From Ciona intestinalis (Eukaryota; Chordata; Ascidiacea; Phlebobranchia; Cionidae): a stretch of 64,000 nt of DNA. Below are positions 11,535 through 23,937 of this stretch, one piece after another. The notes below the pieces were generated by a model. That model was not told where the DNA came from, made no database searches, and saw nothing but the letters and a program-made list of their open reading frames with translations. How positions within the stretch are numbered: position 1 is the stretch's first letter; the number at the start of each line of letters is the position of its first letter. The stretch lies in assembly GCF_000224145.3 (NCBI RefSeq), contig NC_020171.2, positions 1,495,008-1,559,007 on the forward strand. Direction: 5' to 3'. The position numbers and the translations under genes were made by a program.

Positions 11535-11728
11535 TAGTAGGGTGGGGAAAGATGGGACACCTTTGACATATGATATTCAAATATTCTGATCGAGTTTTAA
11601 ACAATCAACAGCGGCCTTTTGGGAGTCGTAAGGATACGGTTTAATACTTTGTTGAATTTTCTTTGTTTACTACCGAATAGGACAGGAAAATACAATAAAA
11701 AGGTGTCCCATCTTCCCCCACCCTACTA
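11535..11728. mobile_element. ~190-bp MITE, intact copy (family reference)
   Basis: About 25-bp terminal inverted repeats: the left end 'tagtagggtggggaaagatg' continuing 'ggacacct', the right end 'aggtgtcccatcttccccca' continuing 'ccctacta'. It is 194 bp long and non-coding. Internal markers shared by all copies are 'gtttactaccraatrggac', 'gtcgtgaggatacgg' and 'aacaattaacaacgg'. Flanks suggest a TA-type target, but I could not settle the target duplication. Confidence 0.8.
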
Positions 11729-12194
11729 CATGTATATTTTTGTTGTTAGATACTAATCTATTTTAAATATTTTCGCTTAAAAATTATAAATAAAAAGTAA
11801 TGAAAAAATATAAAGGGATATAGAAATGTGTCTAAAACCGTGGAAAAATTCCAATTTCTTGCCGATTTTTCCGCCGACCGAGCAGTCTTACCACAAGTTA
11901 GATCCACACGCTGTATGGAATCCAGTTAGTGTCGCCACAGGTATCTTTGAAGGCGGGGAATATCCCTCTCCCTTTGATCGAAGCCGAAATTAAGCGTTAT
12001 ATGCGATTTAGAACGGACTGAGTCTAACCTGTTTTATTTTATTAAATCGTTTTCGCTAGTTTTAATCCTTTTTTAGATCCTTTTTTGTTATTCGTTTTAG
12101 CAGGCGTTTTGATATTTCGAAAAAGTTTTTTTATAGTTTGTCGTATTCGCTTTGAAATCTATTTCAAAATTTGTTTATTTTAGTGAAATTCGGG

Positions 12195-12365
12195 CATATA
12201 CAGGTTAAGATGTTTCATGTTTAAGACTGTTTTATCGTCCCATTTGGTAGTAAACACAGAATATTTACAGATTTGTGTAAACGAATCCTCATGATTCTAA
12301 AAGACCGTTTTTAAAAACACGATCAAGAAATTATATCCTAACGATTTATCCATCTTACCCCACAG
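12195..12365. mobile_element. Decayed ~190-bp MITE
   Basis: 'cgtcccatttggtagtaaac' followed by 'acagaatatttacag' and, at the right end, 'atccatcttaccccacag'. The left terminus is not clear. Confidence 0.55.
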
Positions 12366-12775
12366 TAATTATATCCTTGTTGTTTCGGATGTTATTTTCC
12401 CTTCGCAACGCTTACGTTTCTAGAATTCATTATCCAAATATTTGATATCATTGTTCACCCAAAATGGCGTCTGTGACGTCACAGCGGCAAGTGCTACGTC
12501 GATCCTACGGCCGAGACGGTCACGCGACCGACGTGTGTCTTATTTGATTATCGAATTTCTTTGTTTGTTCTTTATAAGGCGAGGAAACGTTCCGTTTGCT
12601 TTTACTGCTCAAACCATAAACTAACTGGAAACGAAACCTAATTTAATTTCCGTAATTAAAAGCGGGACATATTTGACTTGAACAGTGCAGGTCAATTTGT
12701 TGAAGCGAAATAATTTTGGAGGCAAAAGTACATTTCTAATCACTTTCCACGCTAAACTGTGAATCGCTGGGCTTA

Positions 12776-12955
12776 AAACATCTGCTGATCATGAGTTTAG
12801 TATCTAGACAATAACATGGTCCATTTTTCGTGTAAAAATGGTTACTATCAACCAAGTTACTATATGAAACATCTGCTGATCATGGGTTTTTTATCCAAAC
12901 AATGACTTGGTTCATCATCAGTGTAAAAGAGGTTACTATCCCCAAATACCAATTT
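12776..12955 (+). repeat. Two diverged ~91-bp tandem copies
   Basis: 'acatctgctgatcatgrgtt' followed by 'catggtyca...gtgtaaaa...ggttactatc' occurs twice head to tail, the copies starting at about 12778 and 12868. No coding sense. Confidence 0.6.
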
Positions 12956-14280
12956 CAATCGTTCGACTCTAAATGGCATTTTTTAAAATTCTTCTTTAAA
13001 ATAATATATTTTAAAAATTCCACCAAAAATGAGTTATAATAGTTACCCGTTAGCAATTTTTTCTATTATTATTATGGAATTTTTATGTATCAGTTCTAAA
13101 AGGGTAAAAAATCCCGGAAAATGTCCACTTTGTAGCTATTATACGTTTATAGCGGCAACTCGGACAATTTTAAATCGATTGTTTAAACACGTATGCTATC
13201 AATTTCTTACAAGAAAATCGATACACATATCGTCACAAATTAAAAAACGAACGAAATTTTCTCCAAGCCTTGACGTCACAGTTTTCTGATGTCACGTAGG
13301 CTTGATGACGTCACGGTTAACCAGATTGCGTCATAATCACGCTTTGATCAGAGTGACACCAGTATTATGCTGTGATATGGGCATTAAGTCTAGATTTTTA
13401 AAGTTTTTAGGGCTTAGAAGCAATCGTAGCGCTGTGGGGACGAATGCGAACATAAATCCGAATTAGTAGTGACGTACGCGCTTCGGCTGCACTAATTAAT
13501 CCAAGAGAGTGACCTAAAAATGCAACCAGGGATAAAATTTAAACTCTAAGACGAACCCCATGCTGCTCGCTGTGTTAACGAGTGTTAGTGTCAATTGTCG
13601 ACGCGACAATGAATTTGGGAGCGTCACAATGCAGATCTGTGACGCAACAGTACGCGCCTGTGACGAGACAATGCGAATTAGTTTAGCGGGTGTTTTGAAA
13701 GTTTTGAATCCACGAAAACAAAAGTCCGTCTTGAAGTATTGGTTTTACAGGCCAAATACAACTTTAAACAAAAGATTTTTTGTTTGTCTTAATTGTTTGT
13801 TAAGAAAACAAAAGGTTATAATTGACTAATTATGTGAGAAAAAAAACGTAAGTTCAATTATTATTCTGTTTCTGTAAAAAATAATAATAATAATAAATTT
13901 AATTACAAACTTAAATATAATTACAAACTTCGAAAAACAAAACACTGATAAAAAACTATTTTAAAATTTAACTGTTTCATTTTTCCCACACTATCATTCC
14001 ATTGAGAAAAAAATGATGAATCGGATTTTTATGACGTCATAGTCTCACGAGAATGAAGGCGCGCCTATACGTCATAACAATGGCGATTAACACGCATGAG
14101 ACTCGCAACAAGCAAGTGTCTATTACGTAATAATGCTGATTTACAAACGCGAAAAGTTTCACACGCGGAGTGACATTAAATTTTCCCACTTAATTTTTTC
14201 GATTTTTTTTTTAATATTTTCTTTTTTTTTCTGCAAGTTTTAGTTTGTGATAAGTTTCCTATTTATAATTTTTAATACAC

Positions 14281-14471
14281 TAGGGTGGGGAAAGATGGGA
14301 CACCTCATTATTCTATTTTCTTGTCCCATTTAGTAGTAAACAAAGAACATTCAAAGAATTATAAAATCGTATAACCTCACGACTCCCATATAGAACGTTG
14401 TTAATTGTTTAAAACACGATCAGGATATTTGGATATTAGGTGCTAAAGGTGTCCCATCTTCCCCCATCGTA
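14281..14471. mobile_element. ~190-bp MITE, near intact
   Basis: The left end 'tagggtggggaaagatggga' and the right end 'aggtgtcccatcttccccca' are inverted copies. The internal 'catttagtagtaaacaaaga' marker is present. Confidence 0.75.
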
Positions 14472-14844
14472 CCATTTCCTCTTCTCCTGCAAAGCTCTAT
14501 GATATTTGCAGAAAAAAAAACATTAAAAATATTAGGCCAGTCTAGAGAGAAATGGTGACATGTTATATTGTTATGACGATTGCTTTTTTGATTATCACGT
14601 CACAGAGTAATCCCTACGTCACACATGAGATATACGTTCAGACAACAATTCCCACACATATTATAAAAATCTTACAAAATCGCTATAAGCGCTTTAAAAA
14701 TAGTTTTAAAGTTTACAAAATGTACAAAGAAATTTTATTTTATACTTGGCTAGTGTTTAAGCTTTTTTTGCTGGAATAAGTAACGGACGTTGTATCAAGA
14801 GATGGAGCTCACACACCGGCTTGAATTAATTTTAAAAAATAACC

Positions 14845-14995
14845 TAGGTCGGGGCCCAAGCATTGGCTTTTACGTACCATTTGGCAGTAAACAAAGAATT
14901 ATTATTTTAATTTTATTTATAAGCGTATATTCAGGATGTTAAAAATACGATTAGAATATTTTGTGCTATAACGGCATCCATCATACCGTTTTACC
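14845..14995. mobile_element. Decayed ~190-bp MITE
   Basis: Internal markers 'accatttggcagtaaacaaa' and 'tgctataacggcatccatca' survive; the termini do not. Confidence 0.45.
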
Positions 14996-17584
14996 ATAAA
15001 ATGTTAGAAAAATGTAATTTGTTTTTTAACCGGGCTAGCCGAATGTCTGTTTTTGAAGTATAGGCAAAACAAACACTTTTAAATAGGTCGTAAAAATTAA
15101 ACGTTTTTAAAACGGCAATAAAACTTGTCTGAGCCATTTTAAGATCATTTTTATTTAGGTTCTCGCGATTTTTAATACATCCGCTAAGAAAATGTATTCC
15201 CAAAACAATTTCTAAATCCGGATACGAGTTATATTTACTTAGTTAATTTCTGTGCTAATCTTCGGACGAGAATTTGGTATTGTTTGTCATTCTGCCTATA
15301 GACTCGACATGCGCATGCGGACTAGTGGTTCCCACGCTATTGTTACGTAATAACCGAGCGTCTGTTATGTCATTACGGGTATGTATGTCGTCATACTTCC
15401 CATGAAATTGAGAACACGATATTTGGAAAACACAAAGAGTAAGCGCTTCCACAAACATGTGAAAATTTTAGAGGTTTTTTGAATCTACAAACTTTTTTTC
15501 AAGAGGTTTCGTAAAAAGGGAAAATCACTTTATTTTTGTCTTGTACTTGTTTCGAAGGACTTAATTCTGATTGTTATTTGGTTATGAGAATCGTCCAACT
15601 TCATGAGCACTAGATCAGTGCCCGATTTACGGAATTTATCGCATGGGTATTTTTTTCTAATTTTCTTTCTAGTTAAAAACATGTTTCTGATTTCTATTCC
15701 AAAATCTCACGCAGTATAACGTCATATACAGCGTCCCCTTTCACCCGGTTCGGCTAAACTCAATCATGACGTCACAATAGACAAAGTGACCTTTCGTGAC
15801 CCCAAATGTTTTTTCAGGGTGTGTGTCCAATCACATTTGGTATGGCGTGCTGCCGGACATGGCCTAAACGTGCTGGAAAATTGACGTCATTTTAGAGTGT
15901 TGCCGACCAAGTTATAGCAGTGTTGCCAGATCTAAACTTGCATTTTTATAAAGTCTGTTATTTTAGTCATTAAAATCGTCGAAAAAAAACGAAAATTAAA
16001 GATGATGCGTGTTTTTTCATAGCGTCATATTGTTTAATCAGGTCAGGCCATTTTTTTTGTTAATTTTGTTATTAAATTAGTCAAAATGGAAAATACTTTA
16101 AAATTCTTTCTTAACTTAAGGTTTTTTGTTCTATAAAAAAGGCAATTTTTGAAATTCGAAATCCCACTGCGGTATCGTGTTTCGTATCAGGACCTCTTCC
16201 CAAGAGGCACAGTCTACATTGTGACGTCACAGTACAATCCACATTACGACGTCACAGCACCTATAGTTTTAATCTCGCTCGCCGAAATCGTGCTGTGGGA
16301 AAAAATTGCCCGGTCACCTGAAAATTAATTACAAAAAATTAATTAATCCCGCTTTAGGTGATTCCCCGCCAATACACAAACGGTAGACAAATCTTGTCTG
16401 ATAACGCGCGTCTTTATTATGACATCACAGTGCCGATATGGGTGTAATAAACAACAATTTTGATTTAACCAGCCCGTATTGACATATAGACCAAATATTT
16501 GTGAAGATTTATTTATGTTTTCAACACGTTAGTTATTAAATTGTCGATGTCGTTTTATCAAATTTCGGCACACTGTTTGGTATTTAGTTTGCTCCGGTAC
16601 AATATTTAGGTTTTATTTCCTGAACCGGTACACTGTTTGCGATTTATTTCAGTCTAGCCTGTTCTTAAATTTAAGTTACATTAGGTTTTATGTAAATTTG
16701 ATTAAAATCGATTTATTCTGAGGCGCTTTAAAGTTAAGCACGCGTCACAGTTTCTTTGTGACGTCATAAAGGTATCTGTGGTTAGAACAATCCGATATCA
16801 CGCGGAGATTGGTTTTTGTGTCACAAAAAGAGCTGCATTCGCGCGACTGAAATGGGTGGTCTGTTCCTTTGTGACGTCACAACGCCACCTATGTCGGTAA
16901 GATCAAACGCTTACGTCAAAAATCGAGTTCGGGTTAAATTGTTTTTGTTAAATGGCTCAGAAACGGCTTAAAAATTATTCACCTAGCCCCACCTAGCGAG
17001 AGCTTTATTTTCACATCTGTTGGAGCCGAACCTGATCGGTGTGAATTTAAATATTTTTTGTTGGAAATTTTATGCAACCTCGTTGGTTATCATTTTGGAG
17101 GATTTTTTGTAATATGTATAGCTGACAATATAGACAACCATATGAGGAACCACTGGGTTGTTGCAACTGCATTCAACATTTAAGTCGTTGTTAAATAACT
17201 TTAAGATCCAATTACGTTAATAAAAGAACAAACAAAAAACATCAATGCGTGTAACTTTAATACCACAGTTTGAGTTTCTTTGTTTATTCTTTATATTTCG
17301 ACCACACGCAGGGCATAAGCTTAAATATATCTCTAATCGTCGGCTTTACAAATTTTCGTTGCTTCCAAGACACATTAGGCACCAGCATGGCGGAAAATTT
17401 GATAATTTCTGCTCAATTTTTGGACAAGGCATTCACGCCGCGCGTGAGCGAACACTGCTAATTGTTCCGTCATAGTCGTATGTGACATCACAATGGGGCT
17501 GGTAAAAGGTTCGAATATAGACAGGGTTTAAGATGTTTTAAGAAAGAAAAACATGTTCGCTAAACCCGTAATGTAGGTTATAAA

Positions 17585-17715
17585 GAGTGGGGTAAGATGG
17601 ATTCCGTAAGCACATAACATCTCATTTTCCCCAATCTCTTTTATAATTTACAACGTTCATTTAGAAACGTTATTAACGGATATAATTTTTTGAGATCCAT
17701 TTTCGTTATTACTAT
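17585..17715. mobile_element. Partial ~190-bp MITE
   Basis: It has the left end 'gagtggggtaagatggattc' and the internal 'tttacaacgttcatttagaa' region. The right half is absent. Confidence 0.4.
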
Positions 17716-18834
17716 TGCCAAGTTCCAAAAAGCAAATTTTCTTCATTTCCTTGCATTTTTTCTATTTTCTTAACTTAAAGAATTGCACCCGAAGGACTAA
17801 CAGACCATGCGGATAATTTCCAATCAATAATTCAATCGTGGTTCTTGATTAAACCCATTGTTTCCATACACTGGCACGTGTTACGTCACAAGTAGCAATT
17901 ATAGCAATTGTTACAATTCCCTAAAAACAAACACATCATATAACCTATACATATGCGACAAGGTGTTAAAAACCCCCTAATTACTGGTTAGATTTACTGA
18001 CAGTTGTGTTGGCCGTAAATTTCTACGAAACACGAGTCACTGTTTCGTCATAAACCCGTAATGTGACGTCATGATGGAACATTGTCGGCCGCCAAAGGTT
18101 TTCCGTCTTAGATTTAACCCTTTGGGGATTCGAAGCCGAGATACGTCTTTTCGTGACATACGGTTGCCGTTGGTTGTTCTGTCGCGCGCTGGATTGGTCA
18201 GGGCCGCTGTGACGTCACAATAGGCGATTGTGCAGTCGCGTTGTATCGATTCGCGATTGCAAAATCAGTTCATTGTTACTTGTTCCGTAAAGCGTTTATG
18301 GACAAACAGTCTTGTCACAATAGCCATTAATAGATTTAGCTCGAGTATAAATCAATGGGATTTTCCATTTTGTTTCCGATTTGAAAATCGCTATGCCCTT
18401 GTGACGTCTTTAAATATTCGTGTGTGACGTCACATCCGAAATTTTGAGGTCACTGTGACGTCATATTGAGGCCAATATAGCGAAATAAAAACTCAACTAT
18501 TTATTTGAAACGGCGAGCATCCGAAATTGTTAAATGAGAAAAGAGTTACTGCGTATTTAACTTTGTGGGTAAACATTCCTAGTATTTTTCCACGTTTTTA
18601 ATGTATGGCTGGTAATTTGGACAACCCATAAGGGAACACTGGATTTTTGCGCTACCCACTCGCCCGTAGTTCCACAAATACCGCTTAGGCCTCATTTCTC
18701 AATTAGGGGCGTAAATCCCCACATTTTCGGCCGTCGTTTGCGCCAAACACCAACCCCACTTTTGTGACTGCATCACCGGTCATCAACCAATCAGAGACCG
18801 GATATTGTGACGCAACAATGGGTTTTTGATGTAA

Positions 18835-18930
18835 CAAGTGTGTGCAGTGTTGCGACACGAAATTTCGATTTTTTTTGGGCGCAGTGTTGCAAGACGGAAT
18901 TTCGATTTTTTAATTTCCGTCCGTAAAATA
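18835..18930 (+). repeat. Two ~38-bp tandem copies
   Basis: 'gcagtgttgcgacacgaaat' and 'gcagtgttgcaagacggaat' are each followed by 'ttcgatttttt'. Confidence 0.55.
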
Positions 18931-19009
18931 GGCAGAACGCGTTTACGATAGATTACAAGTTCCAGTTTGTTAACATAACGCATCTATCAATTAACCGATA
19001 TCCTGTATA

Positions 19010-20395
19010 GTTGGTCGGGGGTCCATGTTTTTATTCTAATACAAAGAATATTTACAGAATTATGTAACCGTATTGTCACAACTCCAATAAAATATCGCCG
19101 TTAACTGCTAAAGACACTATGGGGAATTATGGGATATTATGTGGTATCAGTATTCATCTTACTTCAAAGTATATTTACGTATAGGTGGTTGTTGGAAAAT
19201 ATTATGTATTTTACTTGTTTTTAAAACATTTTCGTAAAATGACGTTTGCTATCACATTTAAAATGACAAATATAGGTTTTGTTATGTAAAAACTACAAAA
19301 CATAAGGCTGTTAAAATTTCGTTTACGATCTTAAAGTGACCTGTAAATGACATCCGGATATAAAAATAAGCGTTATTGTTACGTCATAATACCGCCACAA
19401 AAGTCGAACTTGAAAGCAGCTTTGGCTTTTGATGTAAAGTCTTAGGTCAGAATTCCGCTTTGCCAAAAACCGGATTAAACCAGTTAATACCAGCTCATAC
19501 CGGCACCGAGACAAATTGTTTGTTTTTAATTATGTAAATTCACTGTAGCGTTCGTATGTCAATAACAGTTTGCCATGTTTACCAAAATTTCACGACGACC
19601 GTCTGGAAAACGTGTATGTATCCGAATTCTATTTGTTTTGGGAAGGTCGCAAAATACGACTTGTGTGTCTTATTATAAACGGAAATGTACCGAGTGACGA
19701 TTTTTACGCTTTCCGCAAAAATCGAATTGTTACACACCAGTGCCTATATAATATATATGACACTTGTTAACGTTTTACGGTTCGTAAAATAGCTCTGGTG
19801 GTCTAAAATCCATTGAAAAGGGACGTAATAAAAAGGCTATCCCGTTAGCACGTAATATTCCATATTTCCTAACCTTATTTTTAATTATTAACAACGTTAT
19901 TTTAAAGTCGTGAAGATATTGTGAAATAATTCTGTAAATATTTTTGTTTACTTCTAATTGAGATGATAAAAGACGACGAAAACGTGGATCATCTTACTTT
20001 AACATACTGTATGTAATTCACAACTTAAACTTTAGTACTTTTTACCGCACATGGTACATGGGATAATCTGTACTGGTGGTCGACCCACTGGTTAAAGTAA
20101 AATGTGGTATAGGTGCAGCTATATAGTGCGCGTAGCATGTTGATCCATGCGGGTGGCTTGCACAGCTTTCGGTTACTACTGTGAGTATATAGTGGTATAG
20201 GCGCTGAGCGCGTCGCATGTCGGTCCCTTGGACGATCCATTCATGTGGCTAACTCTCTTTTTACCAGTTAAAAATACTCTTTAAAAAGAGTCGTGAAGAT
20301 ATGGGTATACATATTTCTGTAAATACTTTTTGTTTACTGCCAATTGTGACAATAAAGTAGAGTAAAAACATGGGCTATAATATGTTACTCCAACA
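19010..20395. mobile_element. Three decayed ~190-bp MITE copies
   Basis: Remnants at about 19010-19170 ('tagttggtcgggggtccatg'), 19840-20000 ('gtcgtgaagatattgtgaaa' and 'gtttacttctaattgagatg') and 20270-20395 ('gtcgtgaagatatgggtata' and 'gtttactgccaattgtgaca'). All lack good termini. Confidence 0.5.
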
Positions 20396-20397
20396 TA

Positions 20398-20592
20398 TAG
20401 TAGGATTGGGGAAGATGGGACACCTTTTCACTCTATTTTCTCGTCCCATTTGGTAGTAAACAAAGAAAATACGAAGAATTATAAAACCGTATTCTCACAA
20501 CTCCCATAGACCGTTGTTAATTGTTCAAAACACAATCAAGATATTTGGATATTATGAGCTAAAAGTGTCCCATTTTACTTTCACCCTACTAT
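20398..20592. mobile_element. ~190-bp MITE, near intact
   Basis: The left end 'tagtaggattggggaagatg' continues 'ggacacct'. The right end 'gtgtcccattttactttcac' continues 'cctacta'. The markers 'cccatttggtagtaaacaaa' and 'ttaattgttcaaaacacaat' are present. Confidence 0.75.
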
Positions 20593-21769
20593 ATGTAACT
20601 TACACCAAAACTTGTTATACATACTACATCAGTGCCTGCCTGTGGACCACTGGTTAAAATCGTCGCTTTACATTAAAGTTTTATCAGTAGCAGAACGTAC
20701 ATGTCAATACAGCCACGCGCACAAGTTTAATGACTGGCATGTCGAAATGGAGGATCTTCGCTTCTTTTCGCTTCCTTATAAATTGTCGCGTTATAGCCCT
20801 ATATCAAAGCGTGCCGCTGTTGTACCACTACAGATACCGGCTGTTGTTTGTTAAATCTCAGCGCACGCTTATCGCAACGTGAAGCTGTGGTCTATGCCAC
20901 GCTTCTGTGACGTCACGGGCCGTTTTCGACAAAGTGCGAAAATGTCCATTAGTTGATTTCTGGCCAACGCTATCTGTAAATGTACGGCAAAATTTTGTAC
21001 GAGACAAAAGCTTTAACAAATTGACTAAATTTAAAACAGGGCATTAATTTAAGGACGCCTGACGCGTGGCTACAGATACGAATGCCCAATCTTTTATACA
21101 GAGCCAAGTGAAAGTCTATATTTTTACTTTTTTTATCACTCTATTTATACACAAAGAATATTTACATATTTATATAACCATATACCTACGACATGTGATA
21201 TTATGTGATATTCATCTTACTCTATAATACAATATATCTTTCATTTTGTTTGCTGTACGAATAACACTTTGCTTCGTGTTGAGTGAAAATGCTAAACGAA
21301 ACTGATTAAATTTAGGTTTACTTTATAAGCAGCCTAAAAATAAACGCAATGATAGTAATTAAGTATATTTCATAACGTCGTGTGAAAAATTTGAATATAG
21401 TGTTGTTTTTTTATAAAATGTTCGCATTAGTTCTATAATCATTTCAAGTACAGATCTTAAACGATCAAAAGCTTAATATTAATCGGTTCTTTTAATAGTC
21501 ATCTAAATTTACTGATGCATGATCTGGAATCGATTTGGGTGTCGTACACAACGGTTCAGTCTCATTGCATATACGTTCCAGCATTGGCGGCGCCAGTGCT
21601 TGTGAATTTAAGCATGCATGGTGAATAGGATTTGGATATGTAAGTGGGGCTTAATCCTGCTTTAAAATACTTAAATGACAAGCAATGATAAAATGCATCA
21701 CTTGAAAATGCTTTCTCAGTAATTTCTCGAGTATGAGCGTTTTAGTAATCGATAAAAAACAACATACAG

Positions 21770-21935
21770 TAGGCCGGGTATAAGCTTTCGTTCCGTTTTA
21801 TCGTACTGTTTGGTAGTAAATAAAAAAGATTTACAGAATTCATTTTTTCTCACGACTCTAAAACGAGTGTTGTTAATTGGTATAAACATGCTTATAAACT
21901 ATATGGAGTATATGTTGAACTATTAACAGAGTTAT
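21770..21935. mobile_element. Decayed ~190-bp MITE
   Basis: 'tagtaaataaaaaagattta' and 'cacgactctaaaacgagtgt' are present. The terminus at 21772 ('taggccgggtataagc') is diverged. Confidence 0.45.
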
Positions 21936-22153
21936 ACATTTTGTTTTTCATCATTTTTTCGGATTAATTATTTCGTGACTGTTTCGAAATCGCGTATGCA
22001 GAAATGTATTTGCCTGCTAGTAACACGATGCGGTTCAAACAGTTAAAACAAATAGTTAGTCGGCTTAGAGACGACGCGTTCGTGTATGATGTTTATACAT
22101 TATCTTGTCTTGTGTTGTGTTTTGTATGCAAAAAACGTAAGACAATTATAATA

Positions 22154-22341
22154 TAGTAGGGTTGGGGAGATGGGACACCTTTAGAACATAATATTCAAAT
22201 ATCCTGATCGTGTTTTAAACAGTTAACAACGGTCTATGGGAGTCGTGAGGATACAGTTTTATAATTATTTAAATGTTCTTTGTTACCAAATGTGACGAAA
22301 AAATGGAAAAAAAAAGTTGTCCCATATTCCCCACCCTACAA
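22154..22341. mobile_element. ~190-bp MITE, near intact
   Basis: The left end 'tagtagggttggggagatgg' and the right end 'tgtcccatattccccaccct' are inverted copies. The core is in the same orientation as the 11535 copy ('gtcgtgaggatacag'). Confidence 0.75.
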
Positions 22342-22664
22342 TGCAAATCAAATGTTAACCTGTGTCAGTTATTCTAAATTTGTTCGGTGAAAGAAAATAA
22401 TATAGAGAGAAGATACTGTAGCTTTACTCTTAGGTGGTTGAATGTTTGCTTTTCGATTTATTTGCGACATTGCCCCCTAGCGCCGCTCTGCGGACAGTCG
22501 TTTTGTTTTGGGTTATTTTAGCGGCACAGCGCGTTTAGAAAAACCACACATCAAAATGCAAATAGATGAGGTTTTAGTATTCTTCTTTTGTTCTATATAA
22601 TGAAAAGTAGTCATAATATATGTATATGTATTATCAGAAGACGCACATATATGAACTTTGTTGT

Positions 22665-23790
22665 TCATGCATTTTCCCTGGCATCCTTATCCGGCTCAAG
22701 TTTTATTGCTTCTTTATAAGTTGGTAGTTCCCCCTTTTCGATACACTCTCCTGTACCATCTGTGTCGTCATAAACACGCGGAGTGGAAAGGTCGGGGTTG
22801 ATAATAACGTTTAGATACGACGGTGGGCTGTCGGAAAATCCCCCTTCTCTCATGACGTCACTGGTGCGAGGGCCTATGACAACATTGGTGCGAGGACCTA
22901 TGACGTCATTGGTAAGAGGGTCTATGACGTCATTGGGACGAGGTGGTCCAGTGGACCCGGAAATAGTGGTTAATAATCGACGCTCTCGTAAAACATATCG
23001 TTGTATTGCGTCGTCTAGGGAGCTTGCTGTAATAAAAAAATATAATAAGCAGACAGTGAGCATTAGGTGTATGAATACACCATGTGTGTTTGTTGTATAA
23101 AAATACATCCATGTTATAACTCGACAGTGATGAGCATGAGGTATGGTGTATAGTTAGACATCTTATCATGTTATAATTACTGAAATTTAATCATAACGTT
23201 TACAAAATATCATCAGATATAAATGCAATAAAAATGCATGTTAAAACACAGCATATTATGCAGCAGCTGTTTCAATTACATTTTACATTAACGCGCAAGA
23301 CATGGCATATCTTACCTCTTTCAAATTTAAGCCCGAATCCTGCTACCAGCAGTAAACACGAAAAACCAAACAATCCCGAACCTACTGGCCAGTTTGGTAA
23401 AATAAGAACCAGCACGGAAGCGCAAAATGTAACTAGACCGAGAGTTATTACACCAACACCGAGTCGTTTCTTCAAAATCTTGTTTCTTCTTCGACGCTGC
23501 CATTGTAGAACCAAATGTGACGGTGGTGCATTAAACTCTACATACTGAGACTCGCTTTGATTTGTAGTTGCCTGTGAAACAACCGACACACGTTGTTGAT
23601 GTTGTGTGTTTTCTTGGACAATGCAAATTTGGGAGTCTCTTTCATTTGCATTCGATGAAGCAACAGAAACCCTTTGTTGTTGTTGTTGTGATACAGTTTC
23701 TTGGACAGGGCGGTCGTGGTCACTTTCTTGGGTTCCTCTGCTTGCAACAGTGCTCCAATGTAAACTGGTTGCACTTAAAGCGTCTGCCAT
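22665..23790 (-). CDS. Two-transmembrane protein with cytoplasmic-type PPSY and LPTY motifs, unknown function
   Basis: Two minus-strand exons, 23790-23316 and 23026-22665, join in phase 1 at GT-AG sites to 278 aa. The ATG at 23790 (MADALSATS) is preferred; an in-frame ATG at 23817 would add 9 residues. The N-terminal ~105 residues are Gln/Ser-rich with a repeated RVSVxS motif, followed by a basic stretch (RRRRNKILKKR). Two hydrophobic segments follow at about residues 110-131 and 135-154, separated by only a few residues, i.e. a hairpin. The C-terminal tail has four copies of a ~9-residue unit of the type NDVIGPRT, then PPSY and LPTYKEA, which look like WW-domain or NEDD4-ligase ligands. The tail repeat is a ~27-bp coding minisatellite that contains the TGACGTCA palindrome three times. 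I do not recognise the family. The single intron holds a copy of the 75-bp satellite. Exon structure well supported, function not. Confidence 0.72.
23035..23135. repeat. Copy of the ~75-bp intronic satellite
   Basis: 'gacagtgagcattaggtgta', a 'gaatacaccatgtgtgt' segment and 'catgttataactcgacagtg' match the unit that forms the array at 35995-37100. It lies in the intron of the two-TM gene. Confidence 0.7.
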
Positions 23791-23937
23791 CAATATAAGT
23801 TTGGCAACTCTTATCAAAGCAGTAATAACGCGTGCATTTTACAAAAAAACACCAGAGAGTCTCTGTAGCAGTGTAGCATATAAGATTTATTTTACAATTG
23901 AATAAATGAATCGAGCCTCGAACCTAGAATCACTGTG

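Larger units (their letters stand above)
9772..22660. other. 13-kb gene-poor region rich in MITEs and TGACGTCA sites
   Basis: The first ~200 bp are probably the neurogenin 3' UTR. I then see no exon with a recognisable domain. Contents are full MITE copies (11535, 14281, 20398, 22154), decayed copies (about 10614, 12195, 14845, 17585, 19010, 19845, 20270, 21770), a 91-bp tandem duplication at 12776-12955, a 38-bp one at 18835-18930, and about 14 exact TGACGTCA palindromes with many decayed versions. The GC-rich stretch 11220-11340 stands out from the AT-rich surroundings. Confidence 0.6.

Noticed and set aside
20025..20240. Minus-strand 71-aa and plus-strand 80-aa (20612-20854) frames in the gene desert
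   Set aside because: No recognisable domain or splice partner. They overlap decayed MITE sequence.
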